From Oscillospiraceae bacterium (GTDB lineage Bacteria; Bacillota; Clostridia; Oscillospirales; Ruminococcaceae), in NCBI GenBank assembly GCA_017427265.1, contig JAFRTG010000011.1:1-64000 (forward strand): a DNA stretch of 64,000 bases, read 5' to 3'. Below the pieces are notes generated by a model. It saw only the letters and a program-made list of their open reading frames with translations, made no database searches and had not been told where the DNA came from. The position numbers were made by a program, and so were the translations under genes. Below, piece by piece: positions 46,833 through 56,490 of this stretch (the first letter of the stretch is position 1; the number at the start of each line of letters is the position of its first letter).

Positions 46833-48033
46833 AAAGCCGAAAACGCTCAGCAGCCTGAACCGCTATATCATCTTTAATATGATCGTGGCGCTGCTGCTGA
46901 TTTTCGTGCTGTGCGCGCTGGTCTGTACGATTGCCGCGGAAAGTCTTGCGCATTCCCTGACGCATCTGTATATGGAGGAAAATCCGACTGTGAGCGCAGA
47001 GGAGGCCTACCAGATTCTGATGGAGTCAGAAACGATTCCGCTGGAAGCACATGCGGACGACGTCCTGCATATTTCCTCGCAGTATACGACGATCATGCTG
47101 ATGGCCTGTCTGGTCTGCATTCTGGCGGTGCTGTTTATTTTCGTGCGGAAGCTGCGCAAGAAACTGGTCACAGAGCTTTCGACCTTTGAAAGAGCACTGA
47201 CCGATATCAGCAAAATGGCGGACGGCAATGCAGAGGATATCAGTGAGATCAGTTCCGATCTGCTTGAATTCGACAATATCTGCCTGAGCTTCAATCAGCT
47301 GACAATGCGTCTCAAGGACAGTGAAAAAAAGCGGAAGAAGCTGGAAGCGCAGCAGCGCAAGATGATTGCGGATATCTCGCATGATCTGAAAACGCCGATT
47401 ACGGTCATTCAGGGCTATTCCAAGGCGGTGCGAGACGATGTTGCCGATCCGAATCTGCAGAAGCAGTATCTGGACGCAATCTGCCGGAAATCGGAGATGG
47501 TTGCGGAGCTGATTGACACGTTCCATGAATACAGCAAGCTCGATCATCCGGACTACCGGTTCGAGATGACGGAGGGCGATCTTTGCGAGTATTTCCGCGA
47601 ATATCTCGCTGAAAAATATCAGGAGCTTGAACTCGGCGGCTTCTCTCTGGAGGCCGACCTGCCGGATGAGGTGGTTCCGTTCCTGTTTGACCGCGGCGAG
47701 TTCAAGCGCGTTTTTGAGAACCTGATTGCCAATTCATACCGGCACAATGATTCCGGCACCTGTATTTACGCACAGCTTATACAGGAGGAAGCATATATTC
47801 TGATCCGCATCGGTGATACCGGAAAGGGCATTCCGGAGCATCTGCGCGACAAGATTTTCTCGCCGTTTGTGGTCGGAACCGAATCGCGGACGATGAGCAA
47901 GGGCTCGGGTCTCGGACTCGGCATCAGCAAGCGGATTGTCGAGGCACACGGCGGAACGATCTCCCTTGCAGACGACCCATCCGGCGTCTGCAAGACTCTG
48001 TACGAGATCGTGCTGCCTGCAGTTCCGCAGTGA
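46816..48033 (+). CDS. Sensor histidine kinase
   Basis: A 405-residue membrane kinase starting at TTG 46816, which lies inside the regulator gene and suggests translational coupling. Two membrane helices (about 15-40 and 90-112) enclose a short extracellular loop of about 50 residues. A HAMP-like linker leads to the phospho-accepting His in ISHDLKTPITVIQGYS (about 190) and an ATPase domain with N (NLIANSYRHN), G1 (GDTGKGIPE) and G2 (GSGLGLGIS). The small sensor loop resembles kinases that sense membrane damage or antimicrobial peptides with an ABC exporter, though this is inference. Confidence 0.93.
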   Translation: MKNSSEKPKTLSSLNRYIIFNMIVALLLIFVLCALVCTIAAESLAHSLTHLYMEENPTVSAEEAYQILMESETIPLEAHADDVLHISSQYTTIMLMACLVCILAVLFIFVRKLRKKLVTELSTFERALTDISKMADGNAEDISEISSDLLEFDNICLSFNQLTMRLKDSEKKRKKLEAQQRKMIADISHDLKTPITVIQGYSKAVRDDVADPNLQKQYLDAICRKSEMVAELIDTFHEYSKLDHPDYRFEMTEGDLCEYFREYLAEKYQELELGGFSLEADLPDEVVPFLFDRGEFKRVFENLIANSYRHNDSGTCIYAQLIQEEAYILIRIGDTGKGIPEHLRDKIFSPFVVGTESRTMSKGSGLGLGISKRIVEAHGGTISLADDPSGVCKTLYEIVLPAVPQ

Positions 48034-48074
48034 TTGGCCGGTGTCCGGCAAAAAAGGAAGGAAATCTGTTTACA

Positions 48075-48107
48075 GAAGCACAGCTGAAAAGGCTGTGCTT
48101 CTTTTTT
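48075..48107 (+). terminator. Intrinsic terminator after the histidine kinase
   Basis: Perfect 10-bp stem GAAGCACAGC (48075-48084) with GCTGTGCTTC (48092-48101), followed by six T. Confidence 0.9.
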
Positions 48108-48146
48108 GATTGAACAAAGGATGACATGAGAACCGCAACTTTTTGC

Positions 48147-48175
48147 TTGACATCTCTGCGCTGCAATGGTAATAT
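48147..48175 (+). promoter_or_regulatory. Promoter of the xylanase gene
   Basis: TTGACA (48147-48152), 17-bp spacer, TAATAT (48170-48175). The leader is short (about 50 nt), unlike the esterase and CotH genes. Confidence 0.75.
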
Positions 48176-48230
48176 GGAGGCAGCAGATGTTCGAATCTGC
48201 GAGAAAAATATCATTTTGGGAGGGCAATTT

Positions 48231-51200
48231 ATGAGAAGATTCCGAATTCTGAGCGCAGTCAGCGCCGCAGCGGTTCTGTTTGGTTCAGCAGGACTGATGC
48301 CGGCCGGCATGACTGCATCAGCGGAGCCTGAGGAGCTGTTCGCAGACGGCTTCGAGGACGGTAAGTCCTGCGGATGGGCGTCTCACGGCGGCGCGGCAAC
48401 CGTCTCTCTGAGCACGGAGCAGGCACACAGCGGTTCTGCAAGTATGTTCATCACGAACCGCGAACAGGACTGGCAGGGCGCCGAATGCAGCAAGGTCGGC
48501 TATTTTTACGCCGGAGAGACCTATACCTGCTCGATCTGGTTCTACTATGATGACGAGGACGGCGCAGAACAGCAGAGCTTCCAGCTTGGCTACAAATATG
48601 TTCAGAACGGCCAGACGCAGTACAGCAGCGTCGGCAGCTGCAACGCCAAAAAGGGAAAGTGGACCGAGATGAAATCCAAGGTGACATTCCCGGCTGGCGT
48701 CACAGGCATTACGCTTTATACGCAGTGCAGCGATGCGGATCTGCCTTATTACATCGACGACTGTACCGGCATCGGCGAAAAACATGCGGAAAGCGGCCAG
48801 AAGGGCTTTTCCTATGATTTCGATGACGGCGATGTCGCAGACTGGTACGGCCGTTCCTGCGACGTGAAGGTCAGCTCCAAAATGGCGCACAGCGGAGATT
48901 ATTCGCTGTATACGTCGAACCGTTCCGACCTCTGGATGAGCCCCGCAGTGGACTGCACGCTCTATGTTGAGCCGGGCGGATACTATTCCTTTGAGTGCTG
49001 GGCGGCTTATGACGGTTCGCAGTGGACCGATACCGCGGCATTTCAGATGTATCTGATGTACAATCAGAACGGAACAACAGAGTATAAGAATCTTGCAGAC
49101 GAGACGACTGCAAGAGGCGAATGGGTCAAGATTGCAACACGCTTCACGATTCCGGAGGATGCAACGAATATTGCGTTTTACGTGCAGCCGAAGTGGAGCA
49201 GCAATCCTTCACAGCAGGATTTGACGATGGATTTTTATATTGATGATGTTGTATGCAAAGAGATGGCCGATCCGGTGCTCGACAAGACCGTGCCGAGTCT
49301 TTGCAAGAAGTATGAGGATCTGTTCAGGATCGGCTGTGCAGCAACCGCAACGGAACTGGTTCCGCAGGCGACCAAGGATATGATCGAGCTTCACTACAAT
49401 TCCCTGACCTTCGGCAACGAGCTGAAGCCGGAGAGCGTTCTGGTGCAGGATGCCTGTGTTGCAACCGGTTCGGAGACCGGCATCGGCATTTCGCTGGAGA
49501 CCGCAAAGCCGCTGCTCGAATATGCCAAAAAGACCGGCATCCCGGTGCGCGGCCATACGCTGGTCTGGCACAGCCAGACGCCGGAATGGTTCTTCCATGA
49601 AGGCTATGACAAGTCAAAGCCGTGGGCTTCCCGCGAGGTCATGCTCGGCAGAATGGAAAACTATATCAAGGCTGTATTCGCAAAAATCAAGCAGGATTAT
49701 CCGGAGGTCAAATTCTATTGCTGGGATGTCGTCAATGAGGCGATTCTCGATGACGGTTCCTTCCGTCCGGCCGGCTCGACCGAGGATGACGAGGGCAATT
49801 CTCCGTGGATCAAGACGATCGGTTCGGACTATATCACTTATGCATTCGAGTATGCAAGAAAATATGCACCGACCGGCGTCAAGCTGTTCTACAATGACTT
49901 TAACGAGTACACCCCTGCAAAGCGCGATGCGATCATCAAGCTCGTCAAGGGGCTGAAGGAAAAGAATCTGATTGACGGCATCGGTATGCAGTCGCATCTG
50001 CAGATGGGCTCTCCGTCCGCAGAAGGCTACGAGACAGCGCTGAGAATGTACGGTGACCTCGGCCTTGAGGTGCAGATTACCGAGCTGGATGTCAACTGCA
50101 GCGACAACTCGCGTTCCGGTCAGCTTGAGCTTGCAGAGCGCTACCGCTCGCTGATGGAAACAATCCTCAAGTGCAAGAAGGACGGCGTCAACATCACGGC
50201 AGTTGTCATCTGGGGTATTACCGATGCAACCAGCTGGATCGGCGGCTATCCGATCCTGTTTGACGAGGATTATCAGGCAAAGCCTTCGTTCTATGCGATG
50301 CTCGATCCGGAAAAGCCGATTCAGACCGTGAAGAACAAGGATGCGCTTCCGTTTGTGGTTGCGCCGGGTTCTTCCAGCGATGCAAGTGCGAGACAGGTTG
50401 CGCTTGATGCACAGGCCGCAACTGAGATCGGCAGTGCGGGCAGCTTCAAGGCAATCTATAATACGCATGATCTCTATATCTATGTGACCGCAAAGAAGGA
50501 TGCCAAGCTGACGGTTTTCTTTGACGGCCAGAGCATGGATACCAAGCAGATGAAGGCCGGTGAAACCTATATCTCCGAGCTGCTGCTTACAAAGTCTGAC
50601 AAACAGTATGTTTTCGATATTCAGCTTGGCAGTGAGAACTGGAACAGCATTGAAGAGAAGCTCTCCATTGACGCAGCCGGTTCGCTGACACTTGCCGAAA
50701 TGCCGACGCTCGGCGAAGCATATGCCGGAACGATCACCGTAGACGGCAAGATTGACGATGCATGGAAGCAGGCAAGCGAGCTTCGCATCAGCAATTTCCA
50801 GATGGGCAATTCTGACAAGAACGCACAGGGCATTGCAAAGGTCATGTGGGATGCGAAGAATCTCTATGTGCTGATTCAGGTCAACGATCCGAACGGTCTC
50901 CATTCTTCGAGCTCCAACCATTATGAGTGCGACACCGTCGAGGTATTCTTCGATGAGAACAATGCCAAGACCGCAGCCTATCAGTCTGATGATATCCAGT
51001 GCCGTGTCGGCTATGACAACGGCAAGTCCGTTTCGGACAACCGCACGCTTGCGGACTTTGTTTCGGCAACTGCTGAGACAGATACCGGCTATCTGATCGA
51101 GATTGCAATTCCCGCAACGCTCGGTTCGTTCCGCACCGGACAGACAGTCGGCTTTGATATCCAGATCAACGATGACAACAACACCGGCGAGCGTGTCGGT

Positions 51201-51491
51201 GCGGTCAACTGGTCGGGCGACAAGTCCGGCATGGGCTATACCGATACAGGCTGCTTCGGCGTCCTGACTTTGGTCGGCGATCAGCCCGGACTCCCCGGCG
51301 ACGCCAACTGTGACGGCGCTGTGGATGTTGCGGATGCGGTTCTCCTCTGCAAGTTCATGACCGGTGACAGCTCTGCAAAGATCAATGATGCCGGCCTGAA
51401 AAACGGCGATGTTGACGGCAAAAAGGGCATTTCGGATGATGACGTTTCAAAGATTCTCAAATATATCGTGCATCTGATTCAGGTTCTCTGA
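48231..51491 (+). CDS. Cellulosomal GH10 xylanase with CBM modules
   Basis: A 1086-residue secreted endo-xylanase. The start at 48231 (MRRFRIL) follows GGGAGGG; the frame opens at 48126 without a signal peptide. Order: signal peptide, two related beta-sandwich modules resembling CBM22/CBM4_9 (about 38-185 and 195-350; each with DGFEDG/YDFDDG and a yIDD motif), a GH10 catalytic domain (about 355-690) with acid/base Glu503 (WDVVNEA) and nucleophile Glu618 (ITELD), a linker region, a CBM9-like module (about 825-1020; TVDGKIDDAWKQA, DTVEVFFDENN) and a C-terminal dockerin (GDANCDGAVDVAD, GDVDGKKGISDDD). It cuts xylan backbones. Confidence 0.95.
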   Translation: MRRFRILSAVSAAAVLFGSAGLMPAGMTASAEPEELFADGFEDGKSCGWASHGGAATVSLSTEQAHSGSASMFITNREQDWQGAECSKVGYFYAGETYTCSIWFYYDDEDGAEQQSFQLGYKYVQNGQTQYSSVGSCNAKKGKWTEMKSKVTFPAGVTGITLYTQCSDADLPYYIDDCTGIGEKHAESGQKGFSYDFDDGDVADWYGRSCDVKVSSKMAHSGDYSLYTSNRSDLWMSPAVDCTLYVEPGGYYSFECWAAYDGSQWTDTAAFQMYLMYNQNGTTEYKNLADETTARGEWVKIATRFTIPEDATNIAFYVQPKWSSNPSQQDLTMDFYIDDVVCKEMADPVLDKTVPSLCKKYEDLFRIGCAATATELVPQATKDMIELHYNSLTFGNELKPESVLVQDACVATGSETGIGISLETAKPLLEYAKKTGIPVRGHTLVWHSQTPEWFFHEGYDKSKPWASREVMLGRMENYIKAVFAKIKQDYPEVKFYCWDVVNEAILDDGSFRPAGSTEDDEGNSPWIKTIGSDYITYAFEYARKYAPTGVKLFYNDFNEYTPAKRDAIIKLVKGLKEKNLIDGIGMQSHLQMGSPSAEGYETALRMYGDLGLEVQITELDVNCSDNSRSGQLELAERYRSLMETILKCKKDGVNITAVVIWGITDATSWIGGYPILFDEDYQAKPSFYAMLDPEKPIQTVKNKDALPFVVAPGSSSDASARQVALDAQAATEIGSAGSFKAIYNTHDLYIYVTAKKDAKLTVFFDGQSMDTKQMKAGETYISELLLTKSDKQYVFDIQLGSENWNSIEEKLSIDAAGSLTLAEMPTLGEAYAGTITVDGKIDDAWKQASELRISNFQMGNSDKNAQGIAKVMWDAKNLYVLIQVNDPNGLHSSSSNHYECDTVEVFFDENNAKTAAYQSDDIQCRVGYDNGKSVSDNRTLADFVSATAETDTGYLIEIAIPATLGSFRTGQTVGFDIQINDDNNTGERVGAVNWSGDKSGMGYTDTGCFGVLTLVGDQPGLPGDANCDGAVDVADAVLLCKFMTGDSSAKINDAGLKNGDVDGKKGISDDDVSKILKYIVHLIQVL

Positions 51492-51498
51492 TCTCATG

Positions 51499-51537
51499 GC
51501 AGCACAGCGGGCAGCAGTTCCGCTGTGCTGCTTTTTT
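51499..51537 (+). terminator. Intrinsic terminator after the xylanase
   Basis: Perfect 12-bp stem GCAGCACAGCGG (51499-51510) with CCGCTGTGCTGC (51520-51531), followed by six T. Confidence 0.92.
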
Positions 51538-51634
51538 CATACACAGAATTGCATCATTTTTTCATATATCTGTCACATTGACATGCTATGATAATGTCAG
51601 GGAAAATCCGTTCTTGGGGAGATAAGGAGTCCGA

Positions 51635-52291
51635 ATGAAAAAATATGCTGCCATGTTGATTATGAGTTGTGCGGTTTGGCTTTCAGGCTGCGGAACCGCA
51701 AGCCAGTCGCAGCCGAAGCCGCAGCAGTCGGGTTCGGCCGGCATTTCGGCGAATAATTCTGAATCTGAACAGGAAATCAATTCTGATGAGAATACTGAAA
51801 CACAGGCACCTGACGGAAGTGAGGCGCTGCAGTTTTCGTTGCCGAATCTGAACAGCTTTACGGCGCAGATACTCGGCGGCGGCAGCTTTACCGAAGCAGA
51901 TCTGGCCGGTGCGGATATCACCGCCGTGAATATCTGGTCCACGACCTGCGGCCCCTGTATCCGGGAGATGCCTGAGCTTGCAGAATATGCAAAGTCTCTG
52001 CCGGAAAATCTGCGCGTGATGACATGGTGTCTGGACGCAGAGGTTTCACCGGACGGCCAGCAGATCCAGAGCTTTCTGAATGACTGCGGCTTTACAGGTG
52101 TGACACTGACTTCGGGCGACGGCGATATGCAGACATTGCTGAATCAGCTGATGTATACGCCGACGACGGTATTTATAGACTGCAGCGGCAATCTGGTATG
52201 CGAACCGCTGGTCGGGGCAGGGGATATCAAGGAAAAATATACATCCTGCTTCAATGAGGGTCTGAAACGGCTCGGAAAAGACACGATATAA
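51635..52291 (+). CDS. Thioredoxin-like (TlpA/redoxin) lipoprotein
   Basis: A 218-residue lipoprotein with lipobox LSGC and ribosome site AAGGAG. A low-complexity Ser/Gln/Glu linker (about 20-65) precedes a redoxin domain with the active site CGPC in NIWSTTCGPCIREMPELAEY and a cis-Pro loop in YTPTTVFID. It probably carries out thiol-disulfide exchange outside the membrane, perhaps to help fold secreted proteins such as the many Cys-containing enzymes here. No CcdA-type reductant partner is adjacent. It is monocistronic; I could not settle on a promoter in 51538-51634. Confidence 0.9.
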   Translation: MKKYAAMLIMSCAVWLSGCGTASQSQPKPQQSGSAGISANNSESEQEINSDENTETQAPDGSEALQFSLPNLNSFTAQILGGGSFTEADLAGADITAVNIWSTTCGPCIREMPELAEYAKSLPENLRVMTWCLDAEVSPDGQQIQSFLNDCGFTGVTLTSGDGDMQTLLNQLMYTPTTVFIDCSGNLVCEPLVGAGDIKEKYTSCFNEGLKRLGKDTI

Positions 52292-52296
52292 AATAG

Positions 52297-52330
52297 CCGG
52301 CCTGTATGCTTGGATACAGGCCGGTTTTTT
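52297..52330. terminator. Bidirectional terminator between convergent genes
   Basis: Perfect 11-bp stem CCGGCCTGTAT (52297-52307) with ATACAGGCCGG (52314-52324), then six T on the plus strand. Confidence 0.9.
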
Positions 52331-52334
52331 ATGT

Positions 52335-54758
52335 TCAGGTAACTGCGTTCAGCAGCCGTTTGATGCGGGTCAGGTCTCTGGCATCGAGCTGGCCGTCATT
52401 GTAAAGATTTGCGGCTTCCCAGACCGGAAGATCCGTTTCCTTTGTCAGAAGGTAATCCCTCAGCAGCGCGATGTCATCGCTGCGGAATTTGTTGTCGTTG
52501 TTGACATCTCCGACCAGATAACCGGCGTAAACATCGGTGACCGTGCAGATGTCTGCGGTTTTGACGGTACCCATTGCGGAGGTGATTGTGACGCTGTAGG
52601 TTCCGGTTGTGCCGGCATTTGCTGCCGGAATCGTATATTCGGTGCCGGTTGCGCCTGATATCGCCTTTCCGTCGTGATACCACTGATATTTTGCGGGTGC
52701 AGCTGCGTCGTCAATGACAGATATTCTGTATGTCTGCCCTTCATTCAGCGCGACCGTCTGCTTGGCGGTGCAGACGGGAATATCTGCTTTGATCGTATAC
52801 TCTGCCGCCTTGACATCGCTGCAGAGGAGCCAGTCCTTCGGCGCGCTGTCCTGCATGAAAAAGCGGATGTTATGCAGCGTGACGCCGGGCTTCAGACCCA
52901 TCACATCGCCGAACGGAATCCGGAATTCGACAAATCCGGGGGAGTTCTTCTGAATGCATCCTGAGTAGTCGCCGTGATTGAAATAGACGTAGTTTCCGGC
53001 ATAATACATCCAGTACTGTTCGCCGTTTTCCGTGTTTTTCAGCTGGATATTATATACTTCAGACTCTCCCGGCACAAAGTGCTCTGCGGAAATATAAAGG
53101 TATTTTTCATCATTGGAAAGATAGAGCTTTGCGGTCTCGTTTTCCGCGCAGAGCCTGTCGGCGGAAACCTCGGACGGTGAGGAGATTTCGCCGTCTGTGA
53201 TCTGCATGTGATTGATCGTATAAACCGTTCCGTCCCCGTTCCCGAAGCTCTGAATGACCCGTTTATTGCGGTCACCGGTTTCTGTGACCGTGACGCTGCC
53301 GAGATAATTTGCGCCGAGTGCTGCATTCCAGATATCCGGGTTTGCGAACTTTACAGAGCGCTGATTCATCTGCAGAACAGGATTGTCGCCGACGCTCAGC
53401 TTGAGGTAGACATTCCACTTGCCCGGTTCCAGACAGCCCGGCAGCTGCAGCAGCTGCAGATCTTCGGATACCGTGCAGGAGCGCCAGCTCCGGGAATCCG
53501 TGCGGATATCCGTCCGGAGATAATTGCCGTCCTTTTCCAGCAAGATCTCGGCTTTCTGCTGCCGGATCGGGTTTGCAAAGCCGGTATTTTCGACTTTGTA
53601 TTTGAGGACAAGACTGCCGCCCTGTTCAGCGGTCGGTGTCATTTGCACATCGCGGAAAACAAACCGGTAGCCGAGATGGTCGCGGATAAACTTTTTGACA
53701 TTGACGCCGTAATAGGCACTGTTGTTGACGTCCGGAACATCGTATTTTTCGCCGAAGCTGTACTGCTCATAGAGATTGAAAATATTGCTGTTGATATAAG
53801 AAAGATGCGTTTTGTACATCTCCGGAATCGCATTTTCGGGGAGATAGGTGTCATATTTCTGTGCATACTCAAGATTGCCGGAGAATTCGCCGCCGAAATA
53901 GCTGGTGACAGCCTGATTGCCGAGCCATGTTGTTTCATTGGCACGGTTTGAATAGGTGCCGAGGTCGCTGTCCGAGCCCATATAGCCGTCGTCGTACATA
54001 CCGATCCGGGCGGCCTTGCTGCCAGGCTCAGAGGCCCACTCTGCGATGTTTTTCTGGTCAATATCTGCCCATTTTGCGAAGATATTCGGTGTGCGCACCG
54101 TCACCGGAACCGGATCCGGAACGACATTCAGCATGAGGTCGAGCAGCTCGGCTTTTTGCGCAACAGAGCAGTATTTTCCGCCCCACTGTTCGCCGTAGCA
54201 GCCGACGAAACCGCTCTCGACATACATCAGAATATCCTGGTAATCAGTCAGTAATCCGCTGTCTGCGATCTGCTGAATATGTGATTTCAGCATGTCAAAG
54301 GTTGCCGGCTCCGGATTGCTTGTGCCGTCATCATCATAGCGGAACCGCAGTGCAATCGTGCAGCCGTTTTTGCGGCAGTTTTCAAATGTTCCGCGCAGCC
54401 CTGCAAAGAACGCATCATCCAGCGGGTAATCCGTGCCGGGCGTATAGTTGCCGGCCGCGTCCGTCGTACCGTTTTCGCCGTTGGAAAATGCCCCGATATC
54501 AATGAACATCAGAACAAGGCTGCCGGTCGGATTATGCACCGGCGTATTTCCCGGTTTGCATCGGTACCACAGTGTCGATGTGTAGCCCATGCCGGGATTC
54601 AGAATCGTTTCGGTCGTTTCGTCATAGCTGATGCCGGTGTCGGCCAGTGTGACGGCTGCTGAACCTACCGCGGCAGGCAGCAGCGAAAGCGATCCTGTCA
54701 GCGCGGCTGCGGCAGCCGTCAGTGCAGCACAGAACCTTTTCAGGGCAGGTTTTTTCAT
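52335..54758 (-). CDS. Dockerin protein with DUF4874/DUF4832-like and Ig-like domains
   Basis: An 807-residue secreted protein; the start at 54758 follows AAAGGAGAG. After the signal peptide, residues about 35-370 resemble the DUF4874 (ILNPGMGYTSTLWYR, CTIALRFRYDDDGT, ILMYVESGFVGCYGEQWGGKY) and DUF4832 pair, a TIM-barrel-like presumed glycosidase. A beta-sandwich (about 370-480), another beta domain (about 490-660), and an Ig-like module (about 665-745; YQWYHDGKAISGATGTEYTI) follow. A C-terminal dockerin (GDVNNDNKFRSDD, NLYNDGQLDARD) has Asn instead of Asp at the start of the second calcium loop. The substrate is unknown. Confidence 0.83.
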   Translation of the reverse strand: MKKPALKRFCAALTAAAAALTGSLSLLPAAVGSAAVTLADTGISYDETTETILNPGMGYTSTLWYRCKPGNTPVHNPTGSLVLMFIDIGAFSNGENGTTDAAGNYTPGTDYPLDDAFFAGLRGTFENCRKNGCTIALRFRYDDDGTSNPEPATFDMLKSHIQQIADSGLLTDYQDILMYVESGFVGCYGEQWGGKYCSVAQKAELLDLMLNVVPDPVPVTVRTPNIFAKWADIDQKNIAEWASEPGSKAARIGMYDDGYMGSDSDLGTYSNRANETTWLGNQAVTSYFGGEFSGNLEYAQKYDTYLPENAIPEMYKTHLSYINSNIFNLYEQYSFGEKYDVPDVNNSAYYGVNVKKFIRDHLGYRFVFRDVQMTPTAEQGGSLVLKYKVENTGFANPIRQQKAEILLEKDGNYLRTDIRTDSRSWRSCTVSEDLQLLQLPGCLEPGKWNVYLKLSVGDNPVLQMNQRSVKFANPDIWNAALGANYLGSVTVTETGDRNKRVIQSFGNGDGTVYTINHMQITDGEISSPSEVSADRLCAENETAKLYLSNDEKYLYISAEHFVPGESEVYNIQLKNTENGEQYWMYYAGNYVYFNHGDYSGCIQKNSPGFVEFRIPFGDVMGLKPGVTLHNIRFFMQDSAPKDWLLCSDVKAAEYTIKADIPVCTAKQTVALNEGQTYRISVIDDAAAPAKYQWYHDGKAISGATGTEYTIPAANAGTTGTYSVTITSAMGTVKTADICTVTDVYAGYLVGDVNNDNKFRSDDIALLRDYLLTKETDLPVWEAANLYNDGQLDARDLTRIKRLLNAVT

Positions 54759-54832
54759 GCGACATCTCTCCTTTACATTGTAGACTGCGGTCAGAAAGCC
54801 GGTTTACGGGTTCATACTGCCGTTCGGGCCGG

Positions 54833-55195
54833 TTATTCGGTCAGCAGTTCCTCCAGAATCTCCGCGGCATCTGTGACGCATCCGCGGCAGGAGCGCAGCT
54901 TCTTATGTGTCAGATCACCGCGCAGTTCTTTGCAGAGCAGCGACTGGTTCATGTTTGTGAACCGGGCGTCCAGTTCCGCAATCCGCGGATCGTTTTCGCC
55001 GAATCTGCGTGCAAGCACAGTTTCTGCGGCGAGGACGGCACCGCATTTTTTCATTTTACCGCCTGCCATTGGTGCTGCAAGAGCGGCAGCTTCCTGCTCC
55101 GAAAGGCCGGCTTCCTCATGGAACGCGCACAGAACTGCTGCGGAACAGCTCATGGGCTGCTTGTGGTTTTCAATCGCTTTTTCAGATTTTTTCAT
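54833..55195 (-). CDS. C_GCAxxG_C_C-family redox protein
   Basis: A 120-residue cytoplasmic protein with ribosome site AAAGGAAA. Cysteines are arranged as CSAAVLCAF, KKCGAVLAAE, LLCKEL and SCRGCVTDAAEIL, the layout of the C_GCAxxG_C_C family of putative redox-active proteins, although the central motif is GGKMKKCGAV rather than the standard Gly-rich form. Members often bind metal or iron-sulfur clusters; no function is proven. It lies 74 bp upstream of the dockerin gene and points the same way, so the two might be co-transcribed, though the pairing has no clear functional sense. Confidence 0.8.
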   Translation of the reverse strand: MKKSEKAIENHKQPMSCSAAVLCAFHEEAGLSEQEAAALAAPMAGGKMKKCGAVLAAETVLARRFGENDPRIAELDARFTNMNQSLLCKELRGDLTHKKLRSCRGCVTDAAEILEELLTE

Positions 55196-55245
55196 TGTGA
55201 TTTCCTTTCCTTTCCGGTGCTTGGCTGTGAATTGTCCGGATTTGA

Positions 55246-55274
55246 TTGACTTTTCGGTTCTGACATGCTATAAT
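55246..55274 (+). promoter_or_regulatory. Promoter of the EamA transporter gene
   Basis: TTGACT (55246-55251), 17-bp spacer, TATAAT (55269-55274). Confidence 0.85.
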
Positions 55275-55330
55275 AGACGCTGCAGCCGGATTTTCGGGCT
55301 GCAAATGATTGATCCGTGAAAAGAGAATAT

Positions 55331-56263
55331 ATGGAACGAAAAAACAACATTCTGACAGATCAGCGGATTGTCGCGCTGCTTGCGTTTATCAGCTGTGCGC
55401 TTTGGGGCAGCGCATTTTCCGCGGTCAAAACGGGGTACGCTCTGCTCGGAATCCGCAGCAATGCTTGGGCAGATCAGCTGACCTTCGGCGGCATTCGCTT
55501 TGCCGTTGCCGGTGTAATGGCGCTTGCCTTCGGAAGTATACGGGCAAAAAAGCTGCTGCTGCCGAACCGCCGCACGTTTCCGAAAATCTGCATCATCAGT
55601 CTGTTTCAGACGGTGCTGCAGTATTTCTGCTACTACATCGGGCTTGCCAATACGAGCGGCGTCCGCGCCTCGGTGCTGGTCGGCATGAATGTATTTACCG
55701 CGATTCTGATTTCATCGCTGCTGCTGCGGATTGAAAAGCTGACAGCGCGCAGTATACTGGGGTGCACCGTCGGATTTCTCGGCCTTGTGCTCATCAATCT
55801 TGACGGTCTGCAGGGCAGCTTTCGTTTCCTCGGAGACGGCATGATATTGCTCTGTACCGTAGCGAGCGGTTTTTCCTCCGCGTTTATGAAAAAGCTCTCC
55901 GGCGGAGAGGATCCTGTTCTGCTGAGCGGCTGGCAGTTTCTGCTCGGCGGTCTGGTGCTGGCCGGAATCGGTCTGCTCGGCGGCGGAACACCGGGGCATT
56001 TTTCAGATCCCGCGGTGCTTCTGCTGCTGTATCTTGCATTTATATCTGCTGCAGCCTATTCGCTCTGGGCGCTGCTGCTGAAATATAATCCTGTTTCCAG
56101 AGTCGCTGTCTACGGCTTTATGAATCCGGTCTGCGGCGTTATCATCTCCGCAGTTGTGCTCGGAGAATCCGGGCAGATTACGCTGCGGTTTGTGACTGCG
56201 CTGCTGCTGGTATGTGCCGGAATCGTCATTGTCAATCTGACCGGCAGGCATTCCGGCGCGTGA
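55331..56263 (+). CDS. EamA/DMT-family transporter
   Basis: A 310-residue membrane protein with about ten helices in two EamA repeats: LAFISCALWGSAFSAVKTGY begins the first, and the second starts near GDGMILLCTVASGFSSAFMKKLSG. The start at 55331 (MERKNN) is chosen over GTG 55316, with only a weak AAGAGA site. Members export metabolites or amino acids; the substrate cannot be deduced. It is monocistronic. Confidence 0.9.
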   Translation: MERKNNILTDQRIVALLAFISCALWGSAFSAVKTGYALLGIRSNAWADQLTFGGIRFAVAGVMALAFGSIRAKKLLLPNRRTFPKICIISLFQTVLQYFCYYIGLANTSGVRASVLVGMNVFTAILISSLLLRIEKLTARSILGCTVGFLGLVLINLDGLQGSFRFLGDGMILLCTVASGFSSAFMKKLSGGEDPVLLSGWQFLLGGLVLAGIGLLGGGTPGHFSDPAVLLLLYLAFISAAAYSLWALLLKYNPVSRVAVYGFMNPVCGVIISAVVLGESGQITLRFVTALLLVCAGIVIVNLTGRHSGA

Positions 56264-56328
56264 GCGTCTTGCAGACCAATCTGTTTTCAGATCGGATATT
56301 TGAATATCCACGTATTTTTACTGTCTCC

Positions 56329-56357
56329 ATTATAGCATGGATTCAGATATCTGTCAA
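56329..56357 (-). promoter_or_regulatory. Orphan consensus promoter pointing into the 3' end of the EamA gene
   Basis: Minus-strand TTGACA (56357-56352), 17-bp spacer, TATAAT (56334-56329). Transcription would start near 56322 and run antisense to the EamA gene. The first 60 nt can form two hairpins (56272-56310). No minus-strand gene lies ahead, so the product may be an antisense RNA. Confidence 0.5.
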
Positions 56358-56366
56358 ACATCACAC

Positions 56367-56490
56367 TATAATAAAGTACCCGTTTCAGGGTGCGGATACA
56401 AAGTCTATGGGGCGGGGGAGCACAATGCTTGCGAACCGACCTTTTTCTGAAACAATTACGGCAGGGAGTCATCCCTGCCGCTGTTTTTAT
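56367..56490 (+). ncRNA. Possible small RNA between a -10 box and a terminator
   Basis: TATAAT at 56367-56372 (no good -35) and a strong terminator: CGGCAGGGA (56459-56467) with TCCCTGCCG (56472-56480), then CTGTTTTT. They enclose a transcript of about 110 nt with no open frame or familiar RNA motif. The terminator overlaps the end of the small gene on the other strand. This is a weak call. Confidence 0.3.
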